From NCBI GenBank assembly GCA_026120185.1, contig JANUWF010002057.1, positions 1,302,001-1,366,000 of the forward strand: a DNA stretch of 64,000 nucleotides, in the 5' to 3' direction. The position numbers were made by a program, and so were the translations under genes. The stretch is from Voacanga thouarsii. Its lineage: Eukaryota; Streptophyta; Magnoliopsida; Gentianales; Apocynaceae. The notes under the pieces are model-generated. The model was not told the DNA's origin. It searched no databases and saw only the letters and a program-made list of their open reading frames with translations. Shown piece after piece: positions 13,486 to 24,689 of the stretch (positions are counted from its first letter, which is position 1; each line of letters starts with the position of its first letter).

Positions 13486-13924
13486 AATAATCATGGTAAC
13501 GATATGATTCTAATTCAAAGTAAAAGACAAATTCCATTAATTTGAATAAGTTAATAAACTAAAGTGCTGCTATATATTAGGATTTTCATGTGCTACTATT
13601 GAATTCACGTATATCGTGCTCAACGATCAATTTCTGCATCTGTTAATCAATCACATAACTTGGATAAATTATCATATACTACTTAGTTACCATCATTTGA
13701 TTAATTGGAATGTCAATTTAGTAAACGTATCCAAAATACGTAAATATGCCATAAAAAATTGTGATTCATTTTCCCAGTTTAAGCATCAAAACCAATTCCA
13801 CCTCCATAAACGAGATTATAAAAGAAAAGGAAAAAAGAGGACAACTTAGCTGCTTTGATGGGAAAAATTAGTCTATGTTGAGATAACTGATTCAAATGCT
13901 GGCCAACCAAAATTATTAAAAAGA

Positions 13925-15349
13925 GAGGGGGTGGGGGTGGGCTGGGGTGGGGGGGGTGGGAGGTTAAGGGGCCCCATTGGCTTGTTTCACAAAGACATTG
14001 CTTCAAATTTAGCTCTACTTGCAAATGCAAGATTTTTCAAGAACATGGCTAGTGAAGTTTCTCTGAAGATTTTTTATGAATCCATCAGTAATAGGATCAC
14101 AAGATAAAAACCAAGAATGCCACCAAAAGAAAGGGTCAGAGGAATGTGTTTATATTCCCTGTATTTAGCTTTTGAAGAACAACACCTACATGTAATTGAA
14201 GCCTAATTTTCATTATTATTTCCTTTTAATTTTCTGCAAAAGAAAATTAGCTTAGAAAGTGCCATCTAGAAATATGTTTTCCTTTTAGTTCCACACAGGC
14301 TCATTGTAAGATGAATCTATTTAACATTTCAACTGTTTAAAGCTTCCAAACCAAGAAAGAAATTATGCAGAAAACTAACTACCCCAAAGGTGTTTAATGC
14401 ACATCCTGGGGGGAGGGGGCGGGGGGGGGGGTGGAAAGATTGGTAACAAAAAACTGATTCTTCAATTACCTTGTTAAATCTTCATTTTCTTTTGGAAATA
14501 GGGGCAAAGTGACTTCGTGTTCCAAAAATTGTGAATCGGCATTTTTCCTTTACCATCCATTTACTTGTATCTTTCTTTAGTTTAGTTGCTAGCTAATTGT
14601 GCTGCCTTGGTGGCTGAAGGACTATATTTAAAATTACATCTGCACTGCCACATAAGATAAGAACACATAGGCTGAAATAAGGACCAGGCCACTACAAAAG
14701 CTTCCACTTTACTTTGCCACTCTCATTCTAAAATGTATTCAAGTTTCAAAATTTAACTGCATGTCATAACCTCAAATAGAGGTAGAAGACAAAACAAGAT
14801 TTCATTTGGAGACAATCAATGAGAACCTATCATACTGATTAATCACCATTCATCACCTCCTTTATAAAAGCCAAGGTCAACGGGTAAGAATCCTTGTCAG
14901 ATTTAGTTCCATCAGAAAAATGTCAAACATCCGGATAGGTTTTATTATAAGGACAATTTAGTAGAGAGCATGTATTTGAAGCTTTTAATATGCCTGAGAA
15001 ATCATTTATCTCATAAATGCGTTCTCCATCCGAGAATATCCAGTAACACCACAAAACATGTGAAGGATTCTCTGCCACTATTACTTGTGTATAATATTAA
15101 TGTCAAAATGTCATAAATATTAACACCAGCTTGTTTTGTGAAATAATATACAGAAGTATCATTGAATATATTGACCCAGATCATACAATTTGAAACACAG
15201 GAAAATCAATCACAACAATTGACATCCTTAAATTAAATACAATACATAAATATCATATATGTATTAACCGCATATCAGCACAATTTGGGCATGGTAAACT
15301 CAACCACAACTCCTTCCAAACCTCACCCCCCCCCCCCCCTCCCCCCCCA
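13925..15349. repeat. Three separate poly-G / poly-C tracts
   Basis: G-rich runs at about 13,925-13,965 and 14,407-14,433 and a C-run at about 15,325-15,349. The first two are GGGGG-type clusters interrupted by single T or A bases, able in principle to form G-quadruplexes on the plus strand; the third would do so on the minus strand. Homopolymer length may be unreliable in the assembly. Confidence 0.75.
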
Positions 15350-16648
15350 AAAAGAAAAAAAATCAATATCCCCTAGAGCATATATACAAAGGCCAAAAAC
15401 TGTGTTTGAGGCTTTACAAAGTGTCACCTGTAGTACTTGGTTGTTATTTTCATCCACTGCATGTGTCTTTCACTAATTAATTCATGCAAAAGTAAGCAAC
15501 AAACTCAAAAATGACACAGAAATGGATCTTAACAGTTTGCAACCCAAAATAAATACAGAACAATAATGCTGAAACCAATAATAACCCCTCCCCAAGCCAT
15601 TAAAAAATATATATTAAAAAAACACCAGAATGCAGGGAAGAAAGATGCAGTGAACTGGATATGAAACTGATAACTTCCACGCAGAAAGATATGCATTTGT
15701 TACTATTGGCATACAAGCAAAAGAAATAGGATTGTAAAAGAAGAACACACCTTAACCATTTGGTAAATCCGTATATCTGAAGCAAAGCCAAGAAACCTGT
15801 ATTAAGGTATTTAAGTTAATCCTCAAAACATAGATGCAGAATTTTTTTTTTTTTTTAATCACTCAGTAACAGGCATTTATGGGATTCTAGATGGAATATA
15901 TTATTTAAGAATATAGAACAAAACACGAACATCAAAATAACTTTATCACTTTTTGCATCTATATACAGAAAATATCAAAATTAGCTCAAACATATATGGA
16001 AGTACTGAAGATATGATTCTTGAACATAACACGCTTTTCAAAATCTAGCAATTCAATTGTAGTTACGGGGCAAGTGAAAACCCATGGATGTTCTGCGTTT
16101 AAATTTAAAAGTTTCCATTTCTCTAATGCCATCATTAGCAGATATTTGGTTTAGACCGTATTCCAACTCACAAAGCGAGAAACTTCCAAGAAAGCACTTT
16201 CTTCAGCTTAAATTGCAACCAAAGGAAAACGGATAATAACCATCACCAATAGAAGCACAACTGAATCTCGAAACCATTTCCCATTACTTATCAAAAACGT
16301 TCAACTTTAAATTCTTTTTTAGCACCAGATTAACACCCCATGCCCCCCACCCAAAAAAAAACACAACAACAACTGATGTAGAATGTTATTCTTCACCACC
16401 GTAAGTCATCAAAGTTCTTCGATTCTTAACCGAGATCATAAGGTCTATGAAGCAAATAATCTGTACTGAATTAGAGTAACTTAAACCAATCATCAACAAT
16501 GCCGCATAATCAATAAATTGAAAAAGGAAATCAAAAGATTATTTGCTTCATAAACCTTACTTGTACGAAGGCATATTTTCCATATCTTAAGAATTTTACA
16601 ACATTATCTGCAAACCAAAAGAATTGAATAGGAGCATATTTTGCATAC

Positions 16649-16712
16649 CTAAAACTTCCAAAAGTTGCAGCCTTTTCCCTTCTTCTACTCCATCTCCTTC
16701 CCCAATTTCCAT
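16649..16712 (-). CDS. Candidate first coding exon of the F-box gene (tentative)
   Basis: Read on the minus strand, an ATG at 16,712-16,710 opens MEIGEGDGVEEGKRLQLLEV and meets a good splice donor, TTTTAG then GTATGC, with the exon ending at 16,649. The purine-rich, acidic sequence looks like a plant N-terminus. The next minus-strand gene segment is the F-box exon 6 kb away, which lacks a start. Phase is compatible if the acceptor is the AG after CTTGG near 10,590, but unseen exons may lie between. A frame that also starts upstream at 16,839 crosses this donor. Copia element A is inserted about 300 bp upstream. The link to the F-box gene is inference. Confidence 0.3.
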
Positions 16713-17020
16713 TACTGCTGCTGCTTTTTCCCTCAAATGATTCACTAACACAGAGAAGATCGTCCTTCAGGCGTTTTAGTGCACCGAGAAATAGAAACAG
16801 AAGGAAGAATTTTGAGGGCTGAAATTCTCTTACGTTCATTCTTTTGGGGAAAAAAAAATGAAAAAAATGGCATTATAATAATGCTTAGGGATATTGATGG
16901 GCTCTCATTCAAACAAAATAGGGCATTGATGGACTCTTCAAATGAAACCATGATAAGGGTGTAATCGGGTACCAATTTTATCAAAATAAGGTTACTCGAC
17001 AAGAAACAAAATTTAATGTA

Positions 17021-17387
17021 TGTTATAAAATTAGGGTAGTGTTAGAATAAAATTTACACACTACACACTAAGAAAATTCTAACTATTCTTTGCACAAGAA
17101 TTTCTCTTCAAACTTCTCTCTTTCTTTCTTTCACAATTCTTTCTATAATCTTTCTTTCACTAATCTTTTTTTCATAAAATGATGGTGTATTACAAGCTTA
17201 GAGAATAGCTCTATTTATAAAGCTCTAATTAGTGGAATACATCATGGCATACATCATCTTCAACTAATTTCAATTAATGGTGTCTCCACTAAATGATGGA
17301 CATCCATAAAAATCTTCTAATAATTCACATAAATCCATAATTAGTGGAGCCTCCACTAATTAATAGATATTCCAATAATTCATAACA
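17021..17387 (-). repeat. 3' LTR of copia element A
   Basis: 367-bp LTR beginning TGTTATGAATTATTGG and ending in TTTTATAACA when read on the minus strand. It is paired with 22,027-22,393. It contains the family TATA box (TATAAATA; here the plus strand reads ctctatttataaagctct) and the AATTAGTGGAG / CTCCACTAATT palindrome. The adjoining polypurine tract is CTAAGGGGGAA, read on the minus strand just right of 17,387. Confidence 0.93.
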
Positions 17388-17512
17388 TTCCCCCTTAGAT
17401 GTCCATCCATTACATAAAGAATATGCCTCGTTAAAACCTTACTAGATAAAAACCCAGTGGGAAAAAAAATATAGTGAAGGAAAAAGAGTACACTATTCTA
17501 TATGTTTGTTTA

Positions 17513-19692
17513 TTACTCCCCCTGATGAGATGATTCATTTAAATCTTTAAACCGACGCATACCGATTTTATATCTCAACTTCTCAAATGTTGCAGTCGGT
17601 AAAGTCTTCGTGAAAATATCTGCGAGGTTGTCACATGACCGAATTTGTAGCACATCAATTTCACATTTCTTCTGGAGTTCATGAGTAAAGAAGAATTTTG
17701 GTGAAATATGTTTTGTCCGATCTCCTTTAATATATCCTCCTCGTAATTGAGCTATGCAAGCTGCATTGTCTTCATAAAGAGGAGTTGGAATATCTTTGAT
17801 TGATGATAATCTACAACTTTCTCGGATATAATGAATCATGGATCTTAGCCATACACATTCTCGACTTGCTTCATGAATGGTTATAATTTCAGCATGATTT
17901 GAAGAAGTAGCTGCTATAGATTGTTTCGTAGAACGCCATGATATAGCAGTATTTCCACATGTAAATAGATAGCCCGTTTGAGATCGTGCTTTATGTGGAT
18001 CAGATAAATAACCAGCATCTGCATAACCTATCAATGTTGGACTGGTTTTATTTGAATAAAATAATCCGAGATCAATTGTACCTTGGAGATATCGAAGGAC
18101 TTGTTTAATTCCATTCCAATATCGTCGTGTTGGTGAAGAACTAAATCTTGCTAATAAATTGACAGCAAAAGCAATATCAGGTCGTGTATTATTAGCAAGA
18201 TACATCAATGCACCAATTGCACTAAGATATGGTACTTCAGGACCAATGAGTTCTTCATCATTTTCTTGAGGTCGGAAAGGATCTTTATCCACATTTAATG
18301 ATCGGACGATCATTGAAATACTCAATGGATGTGCTTTGTCCATGTAAAATCTTTTTAGCACTTTTGCTGTATATGTTGATTGATGAATAAATGTTCCACT
18401 CTCCAGATGTTCAATTTGTAAACCAAGGCAAAATTTGGTTTTACCAAAATCCTTGATTTCGAATTCTCTTTTTAAATAATCAATTATCTCTTGGAGCTCT
18501 TCAGGAGTTCCAATAAGATTAATATCATCAACATATATAGCTAATATCACAAATTTAGAACCAGATTTCTTAATAAAAACACATGGACATACCTAGTCAT
18601 TTTTAAATCCCGCTTTCAATAAATATTCACTAAGACGTGTGAACCACATGCGCCCAGATTGCTTCAGGCCATATAATGATTTCTACAACTTGATGGAGTA
18701 ATTTTCACGAGGATAATGTTTATATGCTTGAGCATATGAAATCCTTCGAGGATTTTCATGTAAACATCATTTTCTAAATTTCCATACAAGTAAGCGAGTG
18801 ACAACATCTAATAGGCGCATATCTATCTTTTCATGTACTTGCCAAGCGATAAGATATCGGAGTGTAATAGCATCAACAACAGGAGAATAAGTTTCATCAT
18901 AATCAATACCTGGTCTTTGTGAAAAACCTTGGGCTACTAATCGCGCTTTATATCGAACGATTTCACTCTTTTCATTGCGCTTTCGCACAAATATCCATTT
19001 GTAGCCAACGGGTTTTACACCTTACGGTGTTTGGATTGCAGGTCCGAAGACTTCACGTTGTGTCGGTGCATTTAACTCCGATTGAATCGCATCTTTCCAT
19101 TGCAACCAATCTTTTCTATGCCGAGCATTCATCAAGCTGATATTGGTTCGGGATCATCACTATCCTGTATAACATCAAGAGATATTATATGCAAACATAT
19201 GATCAATAATTGTTTCTATCCGATTCCAACTTCTACTGGAAGTGGTATAATGGATAGAAATTTCGATGTTACTTTCATTTATGTACTGGTTCTTTGTCAT
19301 AAGTTTTCTCTTGGTCTTTATCATTCTTTGCTTTAATATGATCATTTGGACCATTAATCCTCTCTTCTTTCGAGGATTTTTATCTTTAGAACCAAGAGGT
19401 CGGCCATGCTTCTGGCATGCTTTTGGCTCAGCAGCTATATGTAAAATCTTTTATTCTGTTGGAACTTCAATTACAATAGAAGCATTTATAGCTGGCATAT
19501 GCGATTTTGTTACTCTTCTAGAGTCAACAAAAGCGTCTGGCATTTGATTTGCAATGCTTTACAAATAAATTATCTTTTGAACTTCAAGTTCACACGCGCT
19601 TGTATGCAGATCAAGATAATTTAATGATGTTGTCCAATCACGATCTTTCTTGTACTGTTTCTGTTCTCCCCCTAATTTAGGGAATAATGATT
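17513..19692 (-). pseudogene. Copia element A: linker, reverse transcriptase and RNase H remnant
   Basis: Minus-strand pol remainder. The open part, 18,550-17,513, holds the reverse-transcriptase YVDD motif at its very start, the LGLQIEH block, and RNase H to the end (DAGYLSDPHKARSQTGYLF, then EDNAACIAQLRGGYIKGDRT and ADIFTKTLPT). Upstream are the N-terminal RT segment (about 18,990-18,770) and the integrase-RT linker. Nonsense codons in frame include TAG at 18,595-18,593 and TAG at 18,685-18,683, plus a frameshift near 18,770. Protease and integrase are missing. At the tryptophan codon that is TGA in C, D and E, this copy keeps TGG. Confidence 0.88.
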
Positions 19693-19866
19693 TCACAAGA
19701 GAATAAGAAAAGAAATATAAGAAAATGATGACAAGCAGGAAATGCCAAGAAAAATATCTCATTTTTTTTGCACTCTTCCCGGTACCGACTTTTCGTCTTC
19801 CTCTCTTGTATTTTCTTCTCCTCCGACCCTCTACCTACCATCTACCTCTTCTTCTTCCTCATACAG

Positions 19867-19898
<32 letters not shown>

Positions 19899-19958
19899 CG
19901 ATATATATCTCAGTTATCAATCATTATAAACATCAAAAATAAAAATCACAAAGCAGAT
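19693..19958 (+). promoter_or_regulatory. Captured upstream region of the RKD gene in element A
   Basis: Host DNA upstream of the RKD start codon, retained in the retroelement. It starts at the breakpoint with copia sequence (copia homology to D and E stops near AATCATTATT, about 19,692) and contains a CT-rich stretch (about 19,770-19,860) and a (TA)n run at about 19,866-19,894, roughly 70 bp before the ATG. The same region in element C has (CA)n at the same place. It plausibly holds the 5' UTR and core promoter, but I cannot fix a transcription start. Confidence 0.5.
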
Positions 19959-21358
19959 ATGGAGACTCGTAATTCATTTGAGACATGATCAAATTTTGAC
20001 TCGGTTTCTGCAGCAGATGTTGATGTATTTTCCTTTCCAAACCAACCGCTTCTGCCTAATTCGAACACAGAAGATTTTGATATGTTTTCCTTTCCAAACC
20101 AACCGCTTCTGTCTAATTCGAACGCAGAAGATTTTGATATGTTTTCCTTTCCATACCAACCGCTTCCTCCTAATTTCAGGTGAGATACCTTTGAGGGCTT
20201 CCATTTGTTTTTAGTATGCTTGATAATGAAATTAAACTCTCTTTTGGTTTGTTTTGGATGTAAATCAGTGGAAGTTTTGAACATACTGCTTTGGACCAAG
20301 TTGATCTGCCCCTACAAGAGACTGCTTTTGATACTGTTCCTCTTGATGCTATTCCTTTGAATGAGGATATGCTTGTGCATGATCCTTTCTACTCTTTAAT
20401 GGATTTTGAACAAAGCCAGAATATGTTTCCAGGTTATTATATATTTAAACATGGATTTTGAATGGTATTACCTTTACTGATATTATTTTCTTTTTCTAAG
20501 AGAAATAATGAGTGGTCTTGGCAACGAAGTCGGAGTAAGTACTCATGAAATGCATAATATCGAAGTTCAAGATATTATTGCAGACAAAATTCCTGGGGAG
20601 AAGAAGATGATTAAGAGGCAGAGAGAGAAGAAGGGCAATAACTCCCATACACTATCAAGAGAAACAATTTCGCAGTACTTTTACCTACCAATAAAGAGCG
20701 CAGCCAAAGAACTGAATATTGGCATAACCCATCTCAAGAAAAGATGTAGGGAGTTAGGAATTCGTCGATGGCCTCATAGGAAATTGGTGAGCTTGGAGAC
20801 CATAATCAAGAATGTTCAAGTTCTCTCTCATATATACTTATAATTTACAAGTATGAAACTATGAAAGATTTATAAATAAATAACCGATGATATCACTTCG
20901 ATTTACAGGAGATGCAAAATAAAGAAGAAGGAGGATATATGGCTGAGAAGAAGTTGAAAGAAGCCATTGCGATATTGGAATGTGAAAAACAGTTGGTGGA
21001 AGAAAGTCCTAATACGCAGTTAGAGGACCAAACACAGAAATTGAGACAAGCATGCTTCAAGGCCAAATAAAATAAGAAATTTAATTATAATAAACTTAAG
21101 GAGATCATAAAATCTCAAGACTCATTTCGCAGTAATTTTACGGCTAATTCTGCTGCTAGTCTCGATGCTGGCTCAAATGGGAAAGAAAAGGAGGAGGATG
21201 TCGAAAAAGAGGAGCTGAAGTCCATAATTACTAATTGGTTGTCTTCCTCTAATGTAAATATTGAAAAAAAACAATTACAAGCATTCATCTTAAATTTGTC
21301 AACTCAATTACAAAAGAGCAACTATAAGCATGTATCCTCAAATTCATATGAACACTAG
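19959..21358 (+). pseudogene. RKD: Captured RKD-type RWP-RK transcription factor gene, copy A
   Basis: Four exons can be traced by splice signals and unbroken phase: 19,959-20,179; 20,269-20,432; 20,503-20,819; 20,909-21,358 (about 383 codons). Exon 1 has three copies of a 57-bp acidic repeat around EDFDMFSFPNQPLL. Exon 3 holds the RWP-RK DNA-binding domain (residues about 179-234) with the signature RWPHRK at about 20,767-20,784. Exon 4 encodes a charged, probably coiled-coil C-terminus. No GAF or PB1 domain, so RKD rather than NLP type. RKD proteins act in egg-cell identity and early embryogenesis in plants. The copy is broken by TGA at 19,986-19,988 (codon 10) and TAA at 21,068-21,070. Introns are intact, so it was taken from genomic DNA. 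It lies antisense to the retroelement. Confidence 0.9.
20691..20819 (+). other. RWP-RK DNA-binding domain, copy A
   Basis: Open domain reading YLPIKSAAKELNIGITHLKK, then [13 protein letters not shown] and LVSLETIIKNVQ. The basic helix-turn-helix-like core and the RWPxRK motif are complete in this copy, whereas copy C has a TAG in the same domain. Confidence 0.9.
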
Positions 21359-21402
21359 TGATATGAATAAAAGATGTGATGCTTATTATTAATGGAAATA
21401 TA

Positions 21403-22026
21403 TTTTTCCCTTATTATCTTTTCTGTTCCACTTCAGGTGGCCAGTATTTCTCTGTGATAAGGGAAATATCGAGTGTGTCCATGACCATAACCACGACCAC
21501 TGCCACAACTACGACTATAATGATGGCTTCTGTTGGAGCCAACAGCATTCACTTCTGGGAGTGCTGTTGAGCCAGTTCATCTGGTTTCATGATTTCTCAA
21601 TAATAGCTCATGTTAAAGCTGTCAATTTTGGATACCCTTTTTCTCGATATTGTTACTGTAGGACATGAAAAGTGGAGAATGTCTTCTCCAATATAACTCC
21701 ATCAGTAACTTTTTCTCCGTAAAATTTTTAACTAAGATGTAGTTTTATACATCACGGAGTTCACGGTTTTACAATCTTGCAACTTCAGGTGCAACCATTC
21801 ATACTGCGTGCGATGGGTAGTACGACCATCTTCAGGTGGTCAAATCTTTCTTTTTATCCACATGACATATGGATATCACTTTTTTTAGCATTTAGATGCA
21901 TTTCTGTATGACATATAAATTTTTTTTTTCAGAAATATCAAGGGCTACAAATTCGAATTTAGCGAGATCAATAAATGCGTACCTGTCTTCTGGCTTTAAT
22001 AACGGTAGAGACTCGTGCTGATAACG
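21403..22026 (-). pseudogene. Copia element A: degenerate gag and leader
   Basis: Minus-strand leader (CGTTATCAGCACGAG just inside the 5' LTR) and a gag remnant. The start region lacks the ATGGCT present in D and E and goes straight from TTATTGATC to CTCGCTAAATTCGAATT. Recognisable blocks are the KFDHLKMVV region, HETR, and the RG-rich tail (about 21,570-21,440). Several internal deletions and stops make a Gag product impossible. The gag homology stops near 21,403, just before the zinc knuckle, at the captured gene. Confidence 0.85.
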
Positions 22027-22393
22027 TGTTATAAAATTAGGGTAGTGTTAGAATAAAATCTACACACTACACACTAAGAAAATTTTAACTATTCTTTGTA
22101 CAAGAATTTCTCTTCAAACTTCTCTCTTTCTTTCTCTCACAATTCTTTCTCTAATCTTTCTTTCACTAATCTTTCTTTCACAAAATGATGGTGTATTACA
22201 AGCTTAGAGAATAGCTCTATTTATAGAGCTCTAATTAGTGGAATACATCATGGCATATATCATCTTCAACTAATCTCAATTAATGGTGTTTCCACTAAAT
22301 GTTGGACATCCATAAAAATCTTCTAATAATTCACATAAATCCATAATTAGTGGAGCCTCCACTAATTAATGGAGATTCCAATAATTCATAACA
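22027..22393 (-). repeat. 5' LTR of copia element A
   Basis: 367-bp partner of 17,021-17,387, nearly identical by eye. TATA box TATAAATA within a GAGCTCTATAAATAGAGC block on the minus strand. Flanked at 22,394 by the target duplication ATGTA. Confidence 0.93.
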
Positions 22394-22398
22394 ATGTA

Positions 22399-23680
22399 AT
22401 TAATTTTAAATAGTTATTCTCAATTCTCAAAAACAGTTATCTATTTATAAAATATTATATTTTCATCTTTCACATACTTTTTTTTAATTTAAATAAAAAA
22501 TTTTCAAATAAATTATTGTCAAAATTTAGGGTTATAAATTTAAAATTAAATTAAATTATTTAAAAAATATTGGGCCATATTATAGCCCTACTGGGTAGGG
22601 GACCCCTCTCTGTCTCATACTTTCCCTCCAAACTATCTTCGTCTGTAATTCCTCTAGTTTTAATTGGAGCTCGGATCTTGGCCAACCTTTTTTCTTCTTT
22701 TTGTGCTCCCATTCCCAGTTTTTTTCACAACTCAAGCTTTTTCTCTTATGGCTTTCCTTCTCTGGATCTACTTTTCCTTGGCATGCTTTGGTTCTTACTC
22801 AAAATGGTTGGTTTACCCAACTTTGCTTTGAGCCGTTTACCTATTTCTTCTCCTCTTTTTAGGCACTTATCAAGACTTTTGCCCAGCTAGGCTGTGGTAT
22901 TTTTTCTATTACTATAGATTACTAATTTGAGCACGCGTGCATTGCACTGGTTGCTAAGTTATTAAGATTCAATGTATTAATAAAATACATGTATATCTTA
23001 TTAGTTAATTATATAACTATATAATTAATATTTTAAATAAATTCATATAATATTCATTTTTCTTTAAGAAAATATACTTCAAGAATTCAATGAATACAGA
23101 TAAGTTTTAGCTAAAATATCAAAGAATTCCTATTATTTAATATATTAATATTAAATATATGTATATCTTATTAATTAATTTAATAAATAAATAAATTAAT
23201 TAAGATTGTAAATGAATTTAAATAATTTTTAGTTTTCTTAAAAATCCTAGAAAACCTTCATTTGAATTTAAAACGATAAATTCGACATATGCTTAAAATG
23301 TTTGGTTAACAATTAAATACTATCATGATTCAATGTACTAATATTAAAATAAATTTTCTATACTAAGTAGGATACTGTTGTCTACAATAAGCAATTTCCA
23401 AAGTTCATACCACACTTTTATTTGCCCTTCTGATTATTATGCAAATAATAATAATAATAAAAAGTAGCCTTTTAGGTTGCTTCCAAAAGTATTTGTCAAG
23501 ATATAAGAACCTTCCACCACATTTGCTGTTCCAAAATTTTCAAATGCACACATTTTTAGTAATCTTATTCCAAGATAATTAAAATAAAATTTCATCCTAA
23601 ATATGTTACATTATCTTTGTAAATTTTATTTAATAGTAAAAGATTTAGGGAGGGTTTTCAAGTCTTTTAGGCAATGACAT
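22399..23680. other. AT-rich intergenic DNA
   Basis: No gene seen. A more GC-rich block at 22,560-22,900 has an open frame with no recognisable domain. It is followed by GAGCACGCGTGCATTGCAC (near 22,930), a palindrome-like GTGC motif. The rest is AT-rich, with (AAT)n near 23,445-23,460. Confidence 0.5.
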
Positions 23681-23739
23681 TACTATTTGTTCAACAAATG
23701 CTGAGATAAAAGAAAAGGAGCACCCAAGGCGGATGACGA

Positions 23740-24170
23740 AACGATGCCATAAATATTCCGCAGGCCTTTGCACTCCCATTCAAGGGCTTTTGGTGACAAA
23801 CATTTCCACAAAGACTTAGCTTTGGTTAGGAAATGTTTGTCACCCATAAATTTCTTATCTAAAACCAAGAAAATATTTGTTCGGTGATTCCTCTTTGGCG
23901 AGGAAAGTTTTTGCCAACTTCCTCGCCGAAAACCTTTTTTCCTAGCAAAGGCTTTGTTTTGGCTAGGAAATGTTTGTCACCAAAGTTATAAATTTCCTAG
24001 CTAAAACTCCCTTTTTGGTTAGGAATTTTGTTAAGAAAACATTACTTTCGGAGAACCAATCTTACCGAGGCTCGTTTCCTTGCCAAAGACCCATTGGCGA
24101 GGAAAAGTTCCTCTTTTGGCAGGAAATTTTTGGTAATTTTTTGTGAACCTTCCTCGCCAAAAAGGCCAAT
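23740..24170. repeat. Cluster of inverted short repeats, probable transposon subterminal region
   Basis: The 12-16 bp motif TTTGGCGAGGAAA / TTTGGTTAGGAAA and its reverse complement TTTCCTCGCCAAA recur about nine times in both orientations. GGTGACAAACATTTCC (about 23,788) is mirrored by GGAAATGTTTGTCACC (about 23,829). Dense short repeats in both orientations are typical of CACTA and some other plant DNA transposon ends. I cannot find a convincing CACTA terminus or target duplication, so the element type is open. Confidence 0.55.
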
Positions 24171-24689
24171 TTTTTCTTAGGATTGAGGCATAAAAGAAGC
24201 TTTAGCTCAAAATCTCGCATAGATCCAATTACAGCATTTCAATACATAATAGAGTAAATACAAAAACAAAAATTTGAAAATGCAAACAACACAAGTGCTA
24301 ATATATTATACCCAACTATCAGAATCAGGCCAACTAATTCATTCCTCTTGTGTGATCCTGCAACCATTACAACATTTGCTTTTGCATTTTTCCTTCATTG
24401 TTCTCTCTATATCGAGCACAGCTTTCATTTTCATCTTCAATGGTGTTTCAATTTCTTCAAATACCTCTCATCTCATGTTGCTACAATCTAAGTAGAAATT
24501 CACACGTTTCTAAACTGCTCAGATTTCAAGAACTTGACAGAAAGTTAAGGTAGAGATTAAGGGAAAAGAAAGCAAATTATGAAGGAGAGTAAGTTCTACC
24601 CATTCCCTGGGACACAATGATCTATAATACTTTGCAAACTTTTGACATTCAAGATCGTTATGGCCCTTTACAGCTATGCATCTGCATTA

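Larger units (their letters stand above)
10603..16640. other. Long gene-poor stretch, possibly F-box gene intron/UTR
   Basis: No coding region that I can support. If the candidate exon at 16,649-16,712 belongs to the F-box gene, this is a roughly 6-kb intron. It holds a T-rich pyrimidine run (13,310-13,372), GT/GC dinucleotides (13,449-13,485), three poly-G/poly-C tracts (about 13,925-13,965; 14,407-14,433; 15,325-15,349) and a palindromic TGAACTCGGGGGTTCA near 11,873. Short open frames at 11,952-12,257 (minus) and 12,718-13,047 (plus) lack recognisable domains. Confidence 0.5.
17021..22393 (-). mobile_element. Copia element A carrying a captured RKD gene
   Basis: Complete LTR-to-LTR insertion of 5,373 bp on the minus strand, flanked by the 5-bp duplication ATGTA (17,016-17,020 and 22,394-22,398). 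In element orientation: 5' LTR 22,393-22,027; primer-binding region; degenerate gag to about 21,403; captured RWP-RK gene on the opposite strand (about 19,693-21,402); integrase-RT linker, reverse transcriptase and RNase H to 17,513; polypurine tract; 3' LTR 17,387-17,021. The zinc knuckle, protease and integrase are absent, replaced by the captured gene. It cannot be autonomous. Confidence 0.93.

Noticed and set aside
13268..13507. Open frame through the pyrimidine tract
   Set aside because: Poly-Phe/Ser translation of a simple T-rich run.
19725..20214. Open frames across the (TA)n run and RKD exon 1 in wrong frames, including one opposite the exon 1 repeat
   Set aside because: The correct RKD frame is fixed by splice phases and by copy C; the others are shadows of the 57-bp repeat and microsatellite.
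22570..22890. 106-codon hydrophobic open frame
   Set aside because: Low-complexity Ser/Leu/Phe composition, no domain, no gene context.
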